A stretch of DNA of 44,138 nt, taken from positions 1 through 44,138 of the forward strand of contig CAJVCJ010000080.1 in assembly GCA_910595855.1 (NCBI GenBank), read 5' to 3'. This DNA comes from Candidatus Thioglobus vulcanius (GTDB lineage Bacteria > Pseudomonadota > Gammaproteobacteria > PS1 > Pseudothioglobaceae). The translations under genes were made by a program, and so were the position numbers. Below are positions 42,250 through 44,138 of this stretch, piece by piece. The notes below the pieces were generated by a model. It ran no database searches, was not told the DNA's origin, and saw only the letters and a program-made list of their open reading frames with translations. Each line of letters opens with the position of its first letter. The stretch's first letter is position 1.

Positions 42250-42519
42250 ATGGAAATTACAGTAGACAATATCAAATGTGGTGGCTGCGCAGGCTCAATT
42301 ACTAAAAAATTAACCAGCATCTTTGATACGGACAAAATTGATGTAAACATTGAACAAGGCGTTATCAGTATCGATCTTGATGACTCAAAGAAAGATGAAT
42401 TGACCAAAGTTTTACTTGATTTAGGCTACCCAGAAATTGACTCTGTTCAAGGATTTGATTCAGCCAAAGCTAAGGCCAAATCATTTGTTTCTTGTGCTAT
42501 TGGAAAAATGGACAAATGA
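42250..42519 (+). CDS. Heavy-metal-associated (HMA) domain protein
   Basis: The 89 residues form an HMA/CopZ-like ferredoxin fold: MEITVDNIKCGGCAGSITKK with the metal motif C10-x2-C13, then a beta strand IDVNIEQGVISIDL and a typical LGYPE turn near 57-61. A C-terminal extension from about 66 ends SFVSCAIGKMDK and has a further cysteine near residue 81. Soluble copper (or other soft metal) handling is likely from the motif. The stop codon overlaps the thiS ATG (ATGA), which is an unusual partner. A TATAAT at 42215-42220 lies 30 bases before the ATG. Confidence 0.88.
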   Translation: MEITVDNIKCGGCAGSITKKLTSIFDTDKIDVNIEQGVISIDLDDSKKDELTKVLLDLGYPEIDSVQGFDSAKAKAKSFVSCAIGKMDK

Positions 42520-42716
42520 TTGTTGTTGTTAACGGCAAAGAATTAGCAATAAACAACGGCGCCAGTGCTGAGGACTTAATTAAGCAACTAGAATATCAAC
42601 ACCAGCGCATCGCCCTAGAGGTTAATGAAGCTATCATTCCAAAATCTAAGCACGGTGAATTTTTACTGAATGATGGCGATCAAATTGAAATTATTAAAGC
42701 TGTGGGTGGTGGTTAA
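42516..42716 (+). CDS. thiS: ThiS-type ubiquitin-like sulfur carrier protein
   Basis: The correct start is the ATG at 42516, overlapping the upstream stop. The 66 residues are a beta-grasp protein beginning MIVVVNGKELAIN, with RIALEVNEAIIPKSKHGEF near 29-47, NDGDQIEIIKAVGGG at the end, and the C-terminal di-glycine that is adenylated and thiocarboxylated. ThiS provides sulfur for the thiazole of thiamin; thiG, thiF and thiO/H are not nearby. It overlaps the convergent PP-loop gene by 4 bases. A MoaD-like or other sulfur-carrier role is the alternative. Confidence 0.92.
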   Translation: MIVVVNGKELAINNGASAEDLIKQLEYQHQRIALEVNEAIIPKSKHGEFLLNDGDQIEIIKAVGGG

Positions 42717-43762
42717 ACAAACCAAGCCTTAGGAATCTCATCAACACCTAGCGGCTTAACGCTAAATTTCTGAGCAACGCCTACAGTTAGCTTCACTTCT
42801 ATATCCACGCTATCTTGCTCTCGACCTTGTGAATATCGAGCAAGAATTTTGGCAGCAATTTTAAGATCTTCTTGGTTAGGCTCACCATCAATCAAAGCAA
42901 TTGGCCCATTACAACTTATTGGGTATAAGTTGGCATATTGATTACGATAGCCTTCTAAGAATTTAACTTCGCCCTCTTCTCTGGCAATGATCATTTTAAA
43001 GCGTGGATTTGGGCGAATATGACGTCCAACTTTCAACATCATTAAATCATCTAATTCATACTCACGATTGCCACGTGATTGCCACATATCGACCAATTTA
43101 TCTGAATATTGCTTATCTGTTAAGAAGCAACAACCACCTGCAGGCGTCGCATAATCTTCAAAACCATATTTTTTTGCTAAAGCCATTTGTGGCTTACGAG
43201 TTCTTCCGGAAAAATCAAGTAACTTTTCACGATCGACCCAACCTTCTTTCTCTGCTTTAGTTTCCGGCAAATGTTTGGCACATAAAGGGCGTAATAGTAA
43301 ATCATCTGCACCTGACTCAGCTTGTACAATTGGCATGGTTTCTTTGCGTTGAGACATTGGACGCTGACCCATTACTTCGCCAGTGATAATAAAGTCAAAC
43401 TCGTGCTCTTCCATCCACTGTTTGGCTTTTTTCACCATGAAACCCTTACAGTCCAAACAAGGGTTCATGTTTTTACCGTAACCGTGTTTTGGATTCAACA
43501 ACACATCACGATACTCTTCAATTACATCAATAATATGAAGCTTAATACCGAGCTGTTCAGCCACCCACAAGGCGTTATTACGCTTAGGCTTGTCGCTCTT
43601 TTGTTTGCGAATAGCGTGTGTATGACCCTCTACACAAAAACCGGTGAAGAAGTTAATACCCTCAACATGAATACCTTGGTCCAATAATAGTTTTGTACTT
43701 AATAGAGAGTCTAGACCTCCTGAAATAAGTGACACTGCTTTAATTTGTTTTTTATTTGTCAT
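42713..43762 (-). CDS. PP-loop ATPase, ThiI/MnmA-like sulfur-transfer family
   Basis: The 349 residues begin with the PP-loop SGGLDS at 14-19 that adenylates the substrate, as in tRNA 2-/4-thiouridine enzymes. The family pattern NMNPCLDCKGFMVKKAK (C102, C105), TGEVMGQRPMSQR near 128-139, SGRTRKPQ near 185-192 and PAGGCCFLTD (C211, C212) follows, then VGRHIRPNPR. It lacks the THUMP domain of true ThiI and differs from MnmA. A tRNA thiolation role is inferred from the family. It lies 3 bases downstream of prmA and converges on thiS with a 4-base overlap. Confidence 0.85.
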   Translation of the reverse strand: MTNKKQIKAVSLISGGLDSLLSTKLLLDQGIHVEGINFFTGFCVEGHTHAIRKQKSDKPKRNNALWVAEQLGIKLHIIDVIEEYRDVLLNPKHGYGKNMNPCLDCKGFMVKKAKQWMEEHEFDFIITGEVMGQRPMSQRKETMPIVQAESGADDLLLRPLCAKHLPETKAEKEGWVDREKLLDFSGRTRKPQMALAKKYGFEDYATPAGGCCFLTDKQYSDKLVDMWQSRGNREYELDDLMMLKVGRHIRPNPRFKMIIAREEGEVKFLEGYRNQYANLYPISCNGPIALIDGEPNQEDLKIAAKILARYSQGREQDSVDIEVKLTVGVAQKFSVKPLGVDEIPKAWFV

Positions 43763-43765
43763 AAT

Positions 43766-44138
43766 TTATTTTCTTTTACCGTTAACCCTACACCATTCAT
43801 CTTTTTTCTCGACTTCAAGTGTTTCAAAATACTCACCATACGCCTCTAATACTATTGGTAATTGATCTTTTAAAATTCCAGACAAAGCAATTTCGCCACC
43901 TTGCTTAACCAGATTAGAAAAATGTTCGCACAAGCCTACCAAAGGATTTGCCAGAATATTTGCAATGAGTAAATCAACCTTATCAAGCTGACCCTCATCT
44001 TGCGTATGTATGACGCTAATTTGATCCTGACACTGATTAGCATTAATGTTATTTATAGTAGCAGTAACAGCCTGCGGATCATTATCTACTGCAACCACGC
44101 TCACTGCACCTAATTTTATTGCAGCAATGGCCAAAATT
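43766..44138 (-). CDS. prmA: Ribosomal protein L11 methyltransferase (PrmA), 5' part beyond window
   Basis: The C-terminal 123 or so residues are present; the start lies outside the window. The visible part is the SAM-binding Rossmann domain: ILAIAAIKLGA opens at the edge, then VVAVDNDPQAVTATINNINAN near the front, LLIANILANPLV (the catalytic N-I-L-A motif) in the middle and GEIALSGILKDQ further on, ending KKDEWCRVNGKRK. PrmA trimethylates several positions of L11. It is followed after 3 bases by the PP-loop gene, so the two are probably cotranscribed. Confidence 0.93.
   Translation of the reverse strand, partial: ILAIAAIKLGAVSVVAVDNDPQAVTATINNINANQCQDQISVIHTQDEGQLDKVDLLIANILANPLVGLCEHFSNLVKQGGEIALSGILKDQLPIVLEAYGEYFETLEVEKKDEWCRVNGKRK

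Noticed and set aside
42492..42515. Upstream ATG extending thiS by eight residues
   Set aside because: The extra residues do not fit the beta-grasp start, and the ATG at 42516 overlaps the previous stop in the usual coupled way.
1..44138. CRISPR arrays, insertion sequences, prophage or toxin-antitoxin genes
   Set aside because: I found no regularly spaced repeats, transposases, phage structural genes or typical toxin-antitoxin pairs on either strand.

Overview
The window is AT-rich, very gene-dense DNA from a sulfur-oxidising gammaproteobacterium. The protein repertoire best fits the SUP05/Ca. Thioglobus/Bathymodiolus-symbiont group. That placement is inferred from gene content and protein style; no rRNA is present to confirm it. 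No stretch longer than about 220 bases lacks a gene. Neighbouring genes often overlap by 1-14 bases, and several convergent pairs overlap at their 3' ends. No insertion sequence, prophage, integrase cassette or CRISPR array was seen.

Layout. 1-1089 (-): 3'-truncated, secreted erythromycin-esterase-like protein. 1167-3569 (+): bioF-bioH-yjdF. 3562-3987 (-): Hsp20. 4109-6006 (+): purE-purK and a small unknown protein. 6048-9562 (-): psiE-lpxK-ycaR-kdsB-folD-glutaredoxin (lipid A/Kdo and one-carbon genes), including a 53-residue ycaR. 9622-11521 (+): a single-permease lipoprotein exporter (LolC/E-type plus LolD). 11514-15508 (-): infA, tRNA-Leu(CAA), Na+-pumping decarboxylase oadG-oadA-oadB, panD. 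15644-16465 (+): metF. 16457-18283 (-): an unknown protein, hemD and a helix-turn-helix protein. 18334-20845 (+): Ca/Na antiporter, tsaE, amiC.

20904-33306 (-) is the core of the window: a complete reverse dissimilatory sulfite reductase operon, dsrABEFHCMKLJOPNR. DsrEFH and DsrC relay sulfane sulfur. DsrAB oxidises it to sulfite. DsrMKJOP connects the DsrC redox state to the quinone pool and periplasm. DsrL supplies the NAD(P)-linked redox step. DsrN amidates siroheme. A strong intrinsic-terminator hairpin lies inside the operon after dsrC, and a 25-bp palindrome sits at the likely dsrA promoter. gltD, a homologue of part of DsrL, lies directly upstream.

33483-44138: gltD (-); rplS and xerD (+); carA-mlaA-carB-greA (-), with a lipobox-less mlaA inserted between the carbamoyl-phosphate synthetase genes; an HMA-domain protein overlapping thiS (+), converging on a PP-loop sulfur-transfer-type ATPase; and the 3' part of prmA (-). 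A promoter with a palindrome at its start point, and no reading frame after it, suggests a small RNA between greA and xerD.

Most of the window is housekeeping and known sulfur-oxidation machinery. The points most worth following up are regulatory (internal dsr terminator, dsr palindrome, possible sRNA), cofactor losses in DsrO and DsrJ, the carA-mlaA-carB arrangement, and the HMA-ThiS-PP-loop group.
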